A stretch of DNA of 64,000 nucleotides from Flavobacteriales bacterium (GCA_003499525.1 DNTB01000089.1:62001-126000), one strand, 5' to 3'. Counted from the first letter of the stretch, positions 16,613-25,722 are shown. The notes: generated by a model not told the origin, from the sequence alone. Translations and numbers: made by a program.

Positions 16613-18058
16613 ATGAAGAATTTACTTGCAAGTATCACTCTTATTCTGCTTTCGGTCAATTTTCTTTTAGCGCAACATGATTTCCGTTTTAAGATAGACG
16701 GATTAAATGACTCTATAGTTTACCTCGCAAATTATTATGGCGATAAAATGTACTATAATGATACCGCCGTGGTTCAAAATGGAGGTAAGGTGGTTTTCCA
16801 GGGGGATGAAGAAAAGCACGGTGGAGTTTATGCCATAATTATGGAAGACAAGAAGTCATACTTCGAATTGGTGGTTAATGAAAAGGAGATCGTCATGGAA
16901 ACCAATGTTGAGGACTTAACCGGCAATATGAAGGTGATTAAGTCGGAGGAGAACAAGGCTTTTTACGAATACATCGCCTTTGCCAGCGACATGGGTAAAA
17001 TAGCGCAGGAGCTGAGCGTAAAAATTGAAGCATCCTCAGGCGATCAGAAGGCGAAGTTTCAGGCTGAAATGGATGACCTGAACCGAAATGGAGAGCAATA
17101 TAAGCGGGAATACATGGAAAAGTATGGGAACTTATTCGCTGCAAAAATGCTGGAAGCCTCCAGAGAGCCTGCAGTTCCAGAGTTCAAGGACGAAAATGGA
17201 AAGATGGATGACGACCGGCGCTTTCGTTACTTTAAGCAGCATTATTTCGACTACATAGATTTGAGTGATGACCGATTTTTGTACACTCCTGTGCTGGACA
17301 AGAAACTCACTTACTACATTGAAAAATTGACAGCCCAGATACCTGATTCTATTTGTCAAACGTCGCTTTACCTCACAGATCAGACGGCTGATACCAGTTT
17401 AATTTACAAGTACATCGTACAGAAAATAACCAATACGTATGAAGAGTCTCAGATCATGGGGATGGATGCGGTTTTCGTTTGTATGGCGGAAAACTACTAC
17501 ACTCAGGATAAAGCATGGTGGTTAGATACCGCCAAACTCGATAATATCCTGGACTTATATGAGGTAAGACAAAATCTCATCATCGGAGAAGTGGCTGAAA
17601 ACATCGTTTTAATGGATCCGGACAGTAATTGGAAATCTCTGTATGACATTGACGCTCCTTATACTGTAGTGGTTTTTTGGTCTCCGGATTGTGGTCATTG
17701 TAAAAAAGAGCTGCCCGTACTTCTCAAATCGTATCACGAGAGTAAAGAAACTCTTGGTTTTGAGGTGTTTGCCGTCGGGACTGAGTTTAAAAATAACAAT
17801 TGGAAGAAGTTCATTTCAGAAAATGAACTGGAATGGATCAATGTTTCTGATAACCCTGAGATCAACCAGAATGCAATGAAGTATATCGTCGAGGGCAAAA
17901 CCACGCTCAATAGTTTGAATTTTAGAGATTTTTGGGATATTTATTCCACTCCTCAGGTATACGTGCTCGATGATCGGAAGAAGATCATTGCCAAGAAATT
18001 AGCAGCGGAACAGATCGCAGATTTTATAAGCCGATACGATGAAAAAAAGAACCTTTAG
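16613..18058 (+). CDS. exported thioredoxin-fold protein (TlpA/DUF5106-like)
   Basis: Predicted periplasmic thiol-disulfide protein of 481 residues. A cleavable signal peptide ends near LLAQ. The N-terminal part resembles the DUF4369-type beta domain (DFRFKIDGLNDSIVYLANYYGDK), the middle is helical and charged, and the C-terminal 140 residues form a TlpA-like thioredoxin domain with the redox motif CGHC (C360 and C363 in WSPDCGHCKKE). The start at 16613 is supported by the signal peptide and by a full promoter immediately upstream; an earlier in-frame ATG at 16532 would precede the promoter. It is divergent from the MbnP-MbnH unit. Proteins of this kind reduce or oxidise envelope disulfides; the target is unknown. 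Its last four bases overlap the convergent methyltransferase gene. Confidence 0.85.
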   Translation: MKNLLASITLILLSVNFLLAQHDFRFKIDGLNDSIVYLANYYGDKMYYNDTAVVQNGGKVVFQGDEEKHGGVYAIIMEDKKSYFELVVNEKEIVMETNVEDLTGNMKVIKSEENKAFYEYIAFASDMGKIAQELSVKIEASSGDQKAKFQAEMDDLNRNGEQYKREYMEKYGNLFAAKMLEASREPAVPEFKDENGKMDDDRRFRYFKQHYFDYIDLSDDRFLYTPVLDKKLTYYIEKLTAQIPDSICQTSLYLTDQTADTSLIYKYIVQKITNTYEESQIMGMDAVFVCMAENYYTQDKAWWLDTAKLDNILDLYEVRQNLIIGEVAENIVLMDPDSNWKSLYDIDAPYTVVVFWSPDCGHCKKELPVLLKSYHESKETLGFEVFAVGTEFKNNNWKKFISENELEWINVSDNPEINQNAMKYIVEGKTTLNSLNFRDFWDIYSTPQVYVLDDRKKIIAKKLAAEQIADFISRYDEKKNL

Positions 18059-18843
18059 TATCGAATTAAGTAGTGTTCTTTCGTAAGGTCGGCATTGAAG
18101 AAAAGAATGCCAATCTGAAAGAGGTCAAGACTCAGCTTGATTTCTTCCTTTTCAATGATTTTCTGCCATCCGGCATACATATCTCGAGACCAGTAGATGT
18201 CATCAAGAATGACAACACTGTTCGTGTGAAGGTAAGGTAAGGACCACTCCAGGTACTTTAATATAGCATTACCCCGGTGATTTCCATCGATAAAGAGAAA
18301 GTCGAGTTTTCCAATTTTATGAAGGGTATCTCTGAATTTATCCTCGAATGTTCCGTTGATTAATTCAATATTATCTAATCCGAATAGGTTGAAACGGCCG
18401 TCTGCCACTTTTGAAGTTTCAGGACACCCTTCAATTGTTATGATTTTGGACTCCGGAGCGGCAGAACTAAGATTGGCTGTTGTAATACCGAGCGAAGTTC
18501 CGAGTTCAACAACGGTTGCGGGACTGGTCCGTTTAATGATGCGATACAACAACTCAGTCCATTTTTTAGACTTTGAGGAGTTTTTAGCAATGTCCTTAAC
18601 TTTTCTGGTTCTGCTGCTGTTGGATTGTGACCCTGCACCGTAGTCGGTAATTATGATTTCTCCCGGATCGGATTCCAGGCTCATCCTGTACTCTGAGAGT
18701 AAAGGGGGATAGACTTCTCCTTTTTGATATACAACCTCATCGAGGAACTGATAGAGAAATTTCGAATGAATTCCGTGCCTGTTGTATGATAAAATACTGT
18801 ATCTCAAGTATTTGAGTGAGCGCCACAGCAGCGTAGATAGCAT
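18055..18843 (-). CDS. class I SAM-dependent methyltransferase (O-methyltransferase-like)
   Basis: Predicted soluble methyltransferase of 262 residues. The Rossmann motif I is VVELGTSLGITTANL, followed by IITIEGCPE (motif II acidic residue) and LDFLFIDGNHRGNA, as in the YrrM/catechol O-methyltransferase-like group. The metal-site acidic residues of that group seem partly present (LDDIYWS). The start at 18843 is chosen because upstream sequence in this frame runs through the 3' end of fabI. It leaves a seven-base gap to the fabI stop, so the two are cotranscribed. Substrate unknown. Its stop shares four bases with the thioredoxin-fold gene on the other strand. Confidence 0.83.
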   Translation of the reverse strand: MLSTLLWRSLKYLRYSILSYNRHGIHSKFLYQFLDEVVYQKGEVYPPLLSEYRMSLESDPGEIIITDYGAGSQSNSSRTRKVKDIAKNSSKSKKWTELLYRIIKRTSPATVVELGTSLGITTANLSSAAPESKIITIEGCPETSKVADGRFNLFGLDNIELINGTFEDKFRDTLHKIGKLDFLFIDGNHRGNAILKYLEWSLPYLHTNSVVILDDIYWSRDMYAGWQKIIEKEEIKLSLDLFQIGILFFNADLTKEHYLIRY

Positions 18844-18850
18844 GATCAAG

Positions 18851-19678
18851 TTACTCCTGCTCGGGGCTGAACCTTTCCATAAGACCCTGACTAACTCCAG
18901 TATAAGAAAAGCCGCCATCATGGAAAAGATTCTGCATGGTAACCTTTCGGGTAAAGTCAGAAAACATCATCACGCAGTAATTGGCACATTCATCCGCCGT
19001 AGCATTGCCTAGTGGTGACATACTTTCGGCAAAACTCATAAAAGAGTCAAATCCTTTTACACCGGTACCAGCTGTCGTAACAGTAGGGGACTGAGAGATT
19101 GTATTTATTCTAACTTTTTTAGCACTGCCGTATTGATAGCCGAAGTTTCGGGTTATTGCTTCTAAAAGAGCTTTGGCATCTGCCATATCATTGTAATCCG
19201 GGAACACCCGTTGTGCCGCAATGTAGCTGAGAGCAAGTACAGAAGCCCACTCATTTAAAGCATCCATTTTCATGGCTATACTGAGCACTCGATGAAAAGA
19301 CATTGCGGAAATATCGAGCGTTTTGTGGTACCAATCGTAGTTGAGTCCGGTGTATTCTTTTCTTTTTCGAACATTTGGAGACATTCCGATAGAGTGAAGT
19401 ACAAAGTCGAGCGGTCCTCCCAAAACTTCCATTGATTTAGAAAAGAGTTCCTTTAGATCTTCGTTACTTGTGGCATCTGCCGGGATAAGCTCCGAATTGG
19501 TAGCATCAGCCAATCTATTAATGGCCCCCATTCTCATCGCAACCGGTGCGTTGGTTAAGGTAAATATAGCACCTTCTTCATGTGCTTTTTCCGCAACTTT
19601 CCATGCGATGGATTTTTCATCCAATGCTCCGAAAATTATTCCTCGTTTGCCCTTCAAAAGATCGTGTCCCATGCTCAT
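18851..19678 (-). CDS. fabI: enoyl-[acyl-carrier-protein] reductase FabI
   Basis: Cytoplasmic NADH-dependent reductase that completes each round of fatty-acid elongation. From the ATG at 19678 it has 275 residues, normal for the family, and begins just before KGKRGIIFGALDEKSIAW, the dinucleotide site. The active site is Y-x6-K (YNDMADAK), preceded by the second conserved tyrosine (LSYIAAQR). The substrate loop SQSPTVTTAG is typical of Bacteroidota enzymes. An in-frame ATG at 19705 would add nine residues and is less likely. FabI is the target of triclosan and related inhibitors; no resistance change can be judged here. It is followed by the methyltransferase gene after seven bases. Confidence 0.95.
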   Translation of the reverse strand: MSMGHDLLKGKRGIIFGALDEKSIAWKVAEKAHEEGAIFTLTNAPVAMRMGAINRLADATNSELIPADATSNEDLKELFSKSMEVLGGPLDFVLHSIGMSPNVRKRKEYTGLNYDWYHKTLDISAMSFHRVLSIAMKMDALNEWASVLALSYIAAQRVFPDYNDMADAKALLEAITRNFGYQYGSAKKVRINTISQSPTVTTAGTGVKGFDSFMSFAESMSPLGNATADECANYCVMMFSDFTRKVTMQNLFHDGGFSYTGVSQGLMERFSPEQE

Positions 19679-19721
19679 TTTTTTAGACGGGCCAAAGATA
19701 TCCATTCGACCCTAATGGACT

Positions 19722-20429
19722 TTACTTATCCATTCTGCTTTTCTTCATCGGGAAGTAATAGGCAAAATCGAGGGAGAGAAAGGTTCCCGAAAGGTCCATT
19801 GAGGAGGTGACCAATGGGTCACCAACTTCTCCAATCTTTGATAGATAGATGTTACCAAATGGTTGATGGAATCTGAATCCGACATAGAATATTCCGGATT
19901 GGCGAGAACGGTATTCCCACCCAAGATTGGCAATGACACCTCCGGTTATCCAGCTGTAGCGAACGGTTTCGTGCTGCCATGTTTCTGTACGCGAATAGAC
20001 ATCCGATGGAAATAAATCAAGGGATACCCCCAACCCTGCCATGAAGTATGAAAAGTCAGAAGCCTGAATCATAAATAAGCCACGAATGGGTAATTCATAA
20101 CCAACAATACGATAGGTCATTTCTTGTCTGAAATTGCCGGTAGTGCTGTCGATTTGGAGCCGATAATTGCGTTGGGTAAAAGTCAATCCGGTCTCAAAAG
20201 CCAACGTTTTTGTGATTCCTTTGCGAATGACCATCCCGGCCGAATAGCCGAATTGCTGAAAGGTTCTAAATTCCATTCCTTCAACACTGCTAAAAGCTTC
20301 TCCACCGTTGAAGTAATCACTCAAAAGAGTAGGTGAAAAATGAAAACCTGCAGTGAAAAGTGATTTCTGTCCGAGTCCTTCCGTGGAGATAAAGTGAGAG
20401 AATAAGAGGATGAACAGAATTTTTTTCAT
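19722..20429 (-). CDS. outer-membrane beta-barrel protein (PorT-like fold)
   Basis: Predicted outer-membrane protein of 235 residues with a cleavable signal peptide ending near GLGQ. Alternating aromatic and polar residues indicate about eight to ten strands, with the last strand ending near FAYYF, as in the outer membrane beta-barrel (OMP_b-brl) family. PorT itself is a T9SS component, but the similarity here is only general, so I do not assign that name. The start overlaps the end of the upstream membrane-protein gene by four bases. With that gene and the M23 peptidase it forms a three-gene overlapping operon, suggesting a common envelope role. Confidence 0.75.
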   Translation of the reverse strand: MKKILFILLFSHFISTEGLGQKSLFTAGFHFSPTLLSDYFNGGEAFSSVEGMEFRTFQQFGYSAGMVIRKGITKTLAFETGLTFTQRNYRLQIDSTTGNFRQEMTYRIVGYELPIRGLFMIQASDFSYFMAGLGVSLDLFPSDVYSRTETWQHETVRYSWITGGVIANLGWEYRSRQSGIFYVGFRFHQPFGNIYLSKIGEVGDPLVTSSMDLSGTFLSLDFAYYFPMKKSRMDK

Positions 20430-20770
20430 ACCTGATTTTTAAAGTAACCGATGATGGCTAATGCGATGATAAATGCCGAGATTGCAATAAACACATAGCC
20501 TATTGATCGGTTAGGGATAAAAGGTTTTCTGAAAGTTCCTATCGTCAGGTTATTCAATTTGATGCTTTGTTGAAGACTATGGCGATGAACAGCTACATAA
20601 GAACTGTATCTGGTGTCATCAGAAACGAGGCTTTCGTAGTTAATCTTGTGCTCCTGGAGTAGATTCTCGAAAAATTTACCTTCTTCAATGGTTTTGAAGA
20701 AGAAAATATAGTAGGATTTATTGGTCGGGTGCTCTCTCCAGTTAGTGAGATCGAAGTGGGTCATTTTCAT
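20426..20770 (-). CDS. small single-pass membrane protein, unknown
   Basis: Protein of 114 residues that I do not recognise. Residues 1-80 are soluble and contain IFFFKTIEEGKFFENLL and an aromatic, charged strand-helix pattern reminiscent of small signal-transducing or DUF2007-like folds. A single membrane helix (about 88-109) is near the C-terminus, so the soluble part probably faces the cytoplasm. The gene overlaps both neighbours by four bases (ATGA type), the M23-LysM peptidase upstream and the beta-barrel gene downstream. This tight coupling makes it a genuine gene and suggests that the three products work together in the envelope. Confidence 0.7.
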   Translation of the reverse strand: MKMTHFDLTNWREHPTNKSYYIFFFKTIEEGKFFENLLQEHKINYESLVSDDTRYSSYVAVHRHSLQQSIKLNNLTIGTFRKPFIPNRSIGYVFIAISAFIIALAIIGYFKNQV

Positions 20771-21867
20771 ATTACGCGTAGTTTCTGACCAACATAGAGT
20801 ACCTGATTTCTTCTGATGCCATTAAGTTCACAAATTTTGCTGATCGAGGTGCCATAGGCCTCAGCTATTTTATGCAGGAAATCACCTCTTCGAACGGTGT
20901 AGAAAACTGATCCTTCCGGATATGCCACATATCCATAATTTGTTTTTCGAATGATTACATCGTTCGCAAGTAGCTTATCTGTCCTAAAATCAATTAAATG
21001 AAAGGGGTTAATCGGAACTCCTTTGTAGCGAATCTCCCAATGAAGGTGGCTACCAGTAGACTGTCCAGAGCTTCCTCCAAGACCGATGACATCACCGGCT
21101 TGTACTATATCTCCAGGTTTTACCTTAAGACGATGCAAGTGAGCGTAATAGGTTTCCAAACCGTTGTGGTGACGCACAACTACAACTCTTCCATAACCGC
21201 CATAATACCTTGCCACCCTTACCATTCCTGCAAAGCAAACTTTGACGGTATCCCAAACTTGAAGATCGATATCCACCCCATTGTGGTTTCTACCATCTCG
21301 CCATCCGAATCCACTTGTGATAGGTCCTTCAATGGGCATTACAAACCCGCCATAATAGTCATGACCTGTTAGTCTTAATTTTTGTGTACTGTCATTTTTT
21401 GCCAAATTTCGATAGCTGGAAGGGTTAGGCATTTGGGTATTCCAGGAGCTGTAAATGTCATCACTGGGGTGTTTCATCGAAAAAAGGTCTTCCCAGTTTG
21501 GTTCTATGGATCTGCTCCGGTTTGCGATATATTCATTGATCTGATTAATTAGGGGATAGGGTATTGTTTCAAGCGTAAAGAGACTATCAATTAAATAAAC
21601 CACCTCCTGATCCGACATCTCAGGAATGCTGAGATATAAATCTAATTGTTGAATAAATCCTTCTGAATAAGATTCCAGATCTGCAATGGAATCTCGAAAT
21701 GCATTGAGTTCGCCCAGGTTATAGGTCTCGACATTAGCCAGGAGGTATTCATCTCCATAAACTACTTTAGCAACAACAGTGTCTTTTGAACCGCCACCGG
21801 GTGCAGCTATGGTAGTCGGTTGAACGATCCATGTACACAGAAATAACAAAAACCTAAAAGCCCACAT
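20767..21867 (-). CDS. M23 (LytM) peptidase with LysM domain
   Basis: Exported cell-wall hydrolase or hydrolase-like protein of 366 residues. An N-terminal hydrophobic signal is followed by an acidic helical region. The LytM domain (about 172-295) has all four zinc-site residues: H195-x3-D199 and H274-x-H276, with H243 in YAHLHR. A single LysM domain (322-366) ends the protein and should bind peptidoglycan glycan chains. The active-site residues are complete, so endopeptidase activity on peptide cross-links is likely. It is the first gene of an operon with the small membrane protein and the barrel protein, overlapping by four bases. Confidence 0.9.
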   Translation of the reverse strand: MWAFRFLLFLCTWIVQPTTIAAPGGGSKDTVVAKVVYGDEYLLANVETYNLGELNAFRDSIADLESYSEGFIQQLDLYLSIPEMSDQEVVYLIDSLFTLETIPYPLINQINEYIANRSRSIEPNWEDLFSMKHPSDDIYSSWNTQMPNPSSYRNLAKNDSTQKLRLTGHDYYGGFVMPIEGPITSGFGWRDGRNHNGVDIDLQVWDTVKVCFAGMVRVARYYGGYGRVVVVRHHNGLETYYAHLHRLKVKPGDIVQAGDVIGLGGSSGQSTGSHLHWEIRYKGVPINPFHLIDFRTDKLLANDVIIRKTNYGYVAYPEGSVFYTVRRGDFLHKIAEAYGTSISKICELNGIRRNQVLYVGQKLRVI

Positions 21868-21890
21868 TGTTGGGTAATCTTAACGGGTTG

Positions 21891-21898
21891 CAAAATTA
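21891..21898 (-). promoter_or_regulatory. candidate -7 element for the M23 operon
   Basis: The minus strand reads TAATTTTG, matching TAnnTTTG, 24 bases before the ATG at 21867. No TTTG -33 box lies at the expected spacing. It lies between the aspartoacylase-like gene end and the M23 gene start. Confidence 0.3.
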
Positions 21899-21917
21899 AT
21901 AGAACAAAGCGGTTTTA

Positions 21918-23138
21918 CTATTGCTGCTTATTCGCCTCTGTTTTCAGGTAATAGGGTTGTGTGTATTGAGGTATTTCTCTTTTTACATACTCCACTTTGC
22001 TGCCGTTAATGCGCACTTTTCGGTATCCGAATAAATGCAACAAATCTGTAGAAAAGAAAGCTGCAATTTTTTTGTTTACTATCAGAACATTGCGTTCTTC
22101 AGGTTTGATTTGGATACCAGGAAGAACGGTGAATACGTATTCCAGCTTATTTTTTCGCAAAAAACGAGAAAGACGCAACCAAATTTTGTTGATTTTTCTG
22201 ATGATGAAAAAACCTTCACTTCCCTGGCTTTGATAGAGTGGCATAAATATTCTTCCACTGTATTCTGCTATAATTTCTTTTTTATTCTTATGAGCGAGGG
22301 TCTCTCCTTTAGCTACCCTGTGGAAATTTGAATAACCATTGTTCATGACAAATTCCTGATTAGCGTTTACCGGCTCCCGGTAGACTACTTCGTAAAAGTT
22401 TCTCTTTTCAGCTACAGCTGCAAATCTTATTCTGTCGCAATGGGCTTTATATCCGCGCACTTCTTCTTCTTTGAGACATCCGGCAGCGACCAGGGCTACC
22501 CAAACAGAAGCGAAATGTATATCCTCAGATTCCATATCGTCGTGTTGTCCAGACTCCATTGCAATGGCTGGAAAACCGAGATCGTTGATGTAATCCATTA
22601 TAGTACCTTCCAGATATTCCTCAATTCCCAATACTACCGGAGTAGGAAAAAAGCGGGCCAATGCCCTGTTTTGTAGAGAATCATTTATGATTACAAAGGG
22701 GAGAGTGGACCCGGAGGTAGTATGTAAATCGATGAAATAGTAATTCGTTGCACCACCTGTAAGTATGTTGTTAATCTCAGCATAGAGATCTCTCATTTCG
22801 GCGTATTCATTTCCATCAAAAAGCTCTGGGTGTTTGGAAATCCGGGCTAAATTTTCATGTGTCCAAATCCGGTTTAGGTCTTTTTCGATAAATCTTTTTC
22901 CTTCGTTTAATGCCTTAATGTTTCCAGTAATTCCTATGATGGTTCCCCGTAATTTGTTTGAAATATTTCTTGTAACCGCGGGATCGAAGAATCTTTTTAA
23001 CGCCAAATACCCTGAGGTTTCATTGCCATGAATGGAACCAAAAAAGATGATACACGGACCAGGATGTTTCCCTTCTATTTTGCCGATGATTCGGCGCACG
23101 TCAAATTTCGTTTTTGTCAGTTCAGGAGCCTTTGTCAT
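21918..23138 (-). CDS. aspartoacylase/succinylglutamate desuccinylase-like hydrolase
   Basis: Zinc hydrolase of the AstE/AspA (M14-like) family, 406 residues and thus longer than plain AstE or aspartoacylase. The zinc ligands are H37-x2-E40 in GSIHGNE and H139 in IDLHTTSG. DLNRIW (88-93) matches the substrate-carboxylate segment. The C-terminal 180 residues form a second, beta-rich part. Known relatives cleave N-acyl amino acids or amides. The start at 23138 overlaps the 3' end of the GCS2-CBS gene by 17 bases, so both are one translation unit. A ligase and an amide hydrolase in one unit suggest making and breaking of the same kind of bond; the substrate is unknown. No signal peptide is seen. 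Confidence 0.85.
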   Translation of the reverse strand: MTKAPELTKTKFDVRRIIGKIEGKHPGPCIIFFGSIHGNETSGYLALKRFFDPAVTRNISNKLRGTIIGITGNIKALNEGKRFIEKDLNRIWTHENLARISKHPELFDGNEYAEMRDLYAEINNILTGGATNYYFIDLHTTSGSTLPFVIINDSLQNRALARFFPTPVVLGIEEYLEGTIMDYINDLGFPAIAMESGQHDDMESEDIHFASVWVALVAAGCLKEEEVRGYKAHCDRIRFAAVAEKRNFYEVVYREPVNANQEFVMNNGYSNFHRVAKGETLAHKNKKEIIAEYSGRIFMPLYQSQGSEGFFIIRKINKIWLRLSRFLRKNKLEYVFTVLPGIQIKPEERNVLIVNKKIAAFFSTDLLHLFGYRKVRINGSKVEYVKREIPQYTQPYYLKTEANKQQ

Positions 23139-25029
23139 CGTCGTATTCGGGGTCAATTTTATCGATGACGCGCAAAATATCATAATCGGTAAGAATGCCA
23201 ACCAATTTTTTGTCCTTGACTACCGGTAAACAGGTGAAGTTTTCAGTACGCATAACAAACATGGCTTTCTCTATGGCCGATTCGGGGTGTATAACATGGG
23301 GGTTTCGAATCATCACCTCGCTGACTGGAGTAGAAGAGAGGTCCAGTTTTTCGATCTTCTTTTTTTTCAGCCCCCTTTTAGTCAACAGACCTATGAGCTT
23401 TCCATCGTGATCTTCAACGGGTATGTGACGGATTTTTTGCCATTCCATAATGTTAAATGCCAAGTCGGCGAGGTCATCTTCGTGAAGTGTAATGAGATTG
23501 ACCGTCATCAGTTCATCTACGCGCTCGTAGTTACCCACTACCTCTTCCAGAACATCTTCAGGAGCCCTCCATTCATGAACTGGTTTCCCGGTTACTTGCC
23601 ATTCATGCATAGCTTTGGTTAAGGCCATTGTGGCCTCTTTCTCAGTAAGATTCTTTTTCATATTTCGATAGGTGCGCACCATCCAGGAACTCCCTGTTTT
23701 TCGGGTAGATACTCTTTTTTCTACCACACCGAGATAAAAATCAATGTCCTTTTTGTCTATACCGGCATTCTCCAAACCTTTGCGGCTAATGGGCAACAAG
23801 GTCTCTAAGATTAAAGGTACAGAATCATACCCCTTACCAAACCAAATCATTCTTGTATCGAGGCCATTGCGGGCTGCTTTAAAGAAATTTCCCTTGGCAT
23901 CCATAAATTCAAATCTATTCCATATTTCCCGGGCTTCTTCGGGCATACCATTCATCAACCCAATCCAGAACGCTAAATTGGATATTTCGTCCACGAGGCT
24001 CGGTCCAGAAGGAAGGTACCGGTTTTCTATTCGAATATGTGGCTGTATTCCATCGCTTCCATAGCATGCCCGATTCCATTTGTAGACCGTTCCGTTGTGT
24101 AAACAAAGAGCTTCCAGCTGGGGTGCTTTCCCTGCTGCTAATTCTTTCATAGCATCGGCTTTGACTTCGCGAGTTAGTAGAAGATTGTATTTGGCAATAT
24201 TCTCTTTGATCAAGTCAGACATTCCACCGTATAACCAATCGAAGCCAAAGGCTACTCTTGCTTGTTTTTTTCTCAGTGCGTTGCTTACCTGCCTGACATC
24301 GCAGCTTTGCTGAAAAACCGCTATCCGGGTTTCCATCCATAGTTCATTTTCAAGTAACAATGGAGAGTTTGTACAGGCCGCCAGAACAGGGCCCGATATC
24401 GCTTGTGCCCAGTTATACTTATCGCGAAATGAATCGGGTTCAATTTGCAAGTGAACCTGAAAACTGGTATTGCAAGCTTCTACTAATATATTGTCGTGAG
24501 CCATATTGAGTTCGTCCACACCTTTGATGAAAATTCTAAAATCTTCACCACGTTTTTTTCTCATAATATGGTCTAGAGAGTAGTATCTCTGCTCTGGAGT
24601 CATGAAATCATGCGTCAGGTCGCTGTTCCTGATGGAAGGGAGAATTCCGGTGAAAACGGGACGAATCCCGAGATCCGCCGACTTTTCTCTAAGGTAATTT
24701 ACATGATTGATAAGATCATGATGTAAATCCTTGATTCCGCTTCCTGTAAACGGTTTGGGATCAAGGTTTATTTCCAGGTTGAAACGAGCTAATTCTGAAG
24801 TAAAGTACTTGTTTTTCAAATATTTAAGTAGCTCCGGAGCCTTAGGAGAAGGGCGAAAATTTGATTCAACTAAACTGAATTCTTGTTCGGCTCCAATGTG
24901 CATTTTATCCGAAGCAATCATGTTCTCCTCAAAGAGGATATCCAATGCTTTTACATCCGAAATTAAAGTGTTCAGGTATGCCCGTCGGGCCTCAAGCCCC
25001 GTATCAATCATTCCCTTACTGTCGCCCAT
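23122..25029 (-). CDS. GCS2-type carboxylate-amine ligase fused to a CBS pair
   Basis: Cytoplasmic protein of 635 residues. Residues about 1-500 belong to the glutamate-cysteine ligase type 2 group (YbdK-like), with the nucleotide and metal region IGAEQEFSL (46-54) and later HLQIEP, CNTSFQVH and RIENRYLPSGPS. Residues about 508-625 form two CBS domains (Bateman module) containing KIRHIPVEDHDGKLIGLL and LPVVKDKKLVGILTDYD, which normally sense adenine nucleotides. The fusion implies that ligase activity is tuned by energy state. The catalytic glutamates look intact. It need not make gamma-glutamylcysteine: this organism has a bacillithiol gene, and YbdK-type enzymes have weak activity. It overlaps the aspartoacylase-like gene by 17 bases. 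Confidence 0.88.
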   Translation of the reverse strand: MGDSKGMIDTGLEARRAYLNTLISDVKALDILFEENMIASDKMHIGAEQEFSLVESNFRPSPKAPELLKYLKNKYFTSELARFNLEINLDPKPFTGSGIKDLHHDLINHVNYLREKSADLGIRPVFTGILPSIRNSDLTHDFMTPEQRYYSLDHIMRKKRGEDFRIFIKGVDELNMAHDNILVEACNTSFQVHLQIEPDSFRDKYNWAQAISGPVLAACTNSPLLLENELWMETRIAVFQQSCDVRQVSNALRKKQARVAFGFDWLYGGMSDLIKENIAKYNLLLTREVKADAMKELAAGKAPQLEALCLHNGTVYKWNRACYGSDGIQPHIRIENRYLPSGPSLVDEISNLAFWIGLMNGMPEEAREIWNRFEFMDAKGNFFKAARNGLDTRMIWFGKGYDSVPLILETLLPISRKGLENAGIDKKDIDFYLGVVEKRVSTRKTGSSWMVRTYRNMKKNLTEKEATMALTKAMHEWQVTGKPVHEWRAPEDVLEEVVGNYERVDELMTVNLITLHEDDLADLAFNIMEWQKIRHIPVEDHDGKLIGLLTKRGLKKKKIEKLDLSSTPVSEVMIRNPHVIHPESAIEKAMFVMRTENFTCLPVVKDKKLVGILTDYDILRVIDKIDPEYDDDKGS

Positions 25030-25110
25030 GTCAGAATTTCATCTGAAAAATACTGAATTTCAATGAAAATTGACCGTTCTGAAGCTTATTTGGAATGGGT
25101 TTGAGTGCGT

Positions 25111-25722
25111 TTACTTCAGCTTGTCAGCAAAAGCTTTTCTAAATTTCTCCATTTTGGGAGCAATCACATATTGACAATAACCTTGAGAGGAGTTGTATTT
25201 ATAATAATCCTGATGATAGTCTTCTGCGATATAAAATGTTGATACAGGTGCAATCTCCGTAACTATGGGCTTACTCCACGCTCCGGACTTGTCCAGATTT
25301 TCCTTGTAGTATTCGGCCTTTCTTTGTTGTTCCGTATTGTGATAAAAAATCGCTGACCTGTACTGCGATCCTACATCATTGCCCTGTCGGTTTAACGTGG
25401 TAGGGTCATGAGTTTGCCAGAAAACCTCTAGCAGTTCTTCGAAAGAAATAACCTTGGGGTCAAAAACAATTTGAGCAACTTCTGCATGGCCAGTGGTTCC
25501 ATCACAGACCTGACGATATGTAGGATTCTCTTTGTGCCCGCCCATGTATCCGGACTGGACAGACTTGACCCCTTTTAACTCGTCAAAAACAGCTTCAACA
25601 CACCAAAAACATCCGGCTCCAAATGTGGCCGTGTCCAGTTTTTCATTTTCCATAGCACTCACTCCTATATTCATTAATTGAAGGATTAAAACTAAAATTC
25701 CGGTTTTTATCAGACTAACCAT
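25111..25722 (-). CDS. msrA: peptide-methionine (S)-S-oxide reductase MsrA, probably exported
   Basis: Enzyme that reduces methionine-S-sulfoxide. The active-site motif GAGCFWC places the nucleophilic cysteine at 38 and a second one at 41. GYMGG, TGHAEVAQI and the C-terminal YHQDYY and GYCQYVIAPK segments are all family hallmarks. Residues 1-23 form a hydrophobic leader ending VSA, which looks like a cleavable signal peptide, so this copy probably acts in the periplasm. A cytoplasmic form starting at the internal ATG (residue 24) cannot be excluded. Length is 203 residues with the leader and 180 without. It stands alone, after the GCS2-CBS gene on the same strand. Confidence 0.93.
   Translation of the reverse strand: MVSLIKTGILVLILQLMNIGVSAMENEKLDTATFGAGCFWCVEAVFDELKGVKSVQSGYMGGHKENPTYRQVCDGTTGHAEVAQIVFDPKVISFEELLEVFWQTHDPTTLNRQGNDVGSQYRSAIFYHNTEQQRKAEYYKENLDKSGAWSKPIVTEIAPVSTFYIAEDYHQDYYKYNSSQGYCQYVIAPKMEKFRKAFADKLK

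Noticed and set aside
19722..20429. Naming the barrel protein PorT
   Set aside because: The fold is of the general outer-membrane beta-barrel type shared by many proteins; no PorT-specific feature or T9SS core neighbour supports the name.
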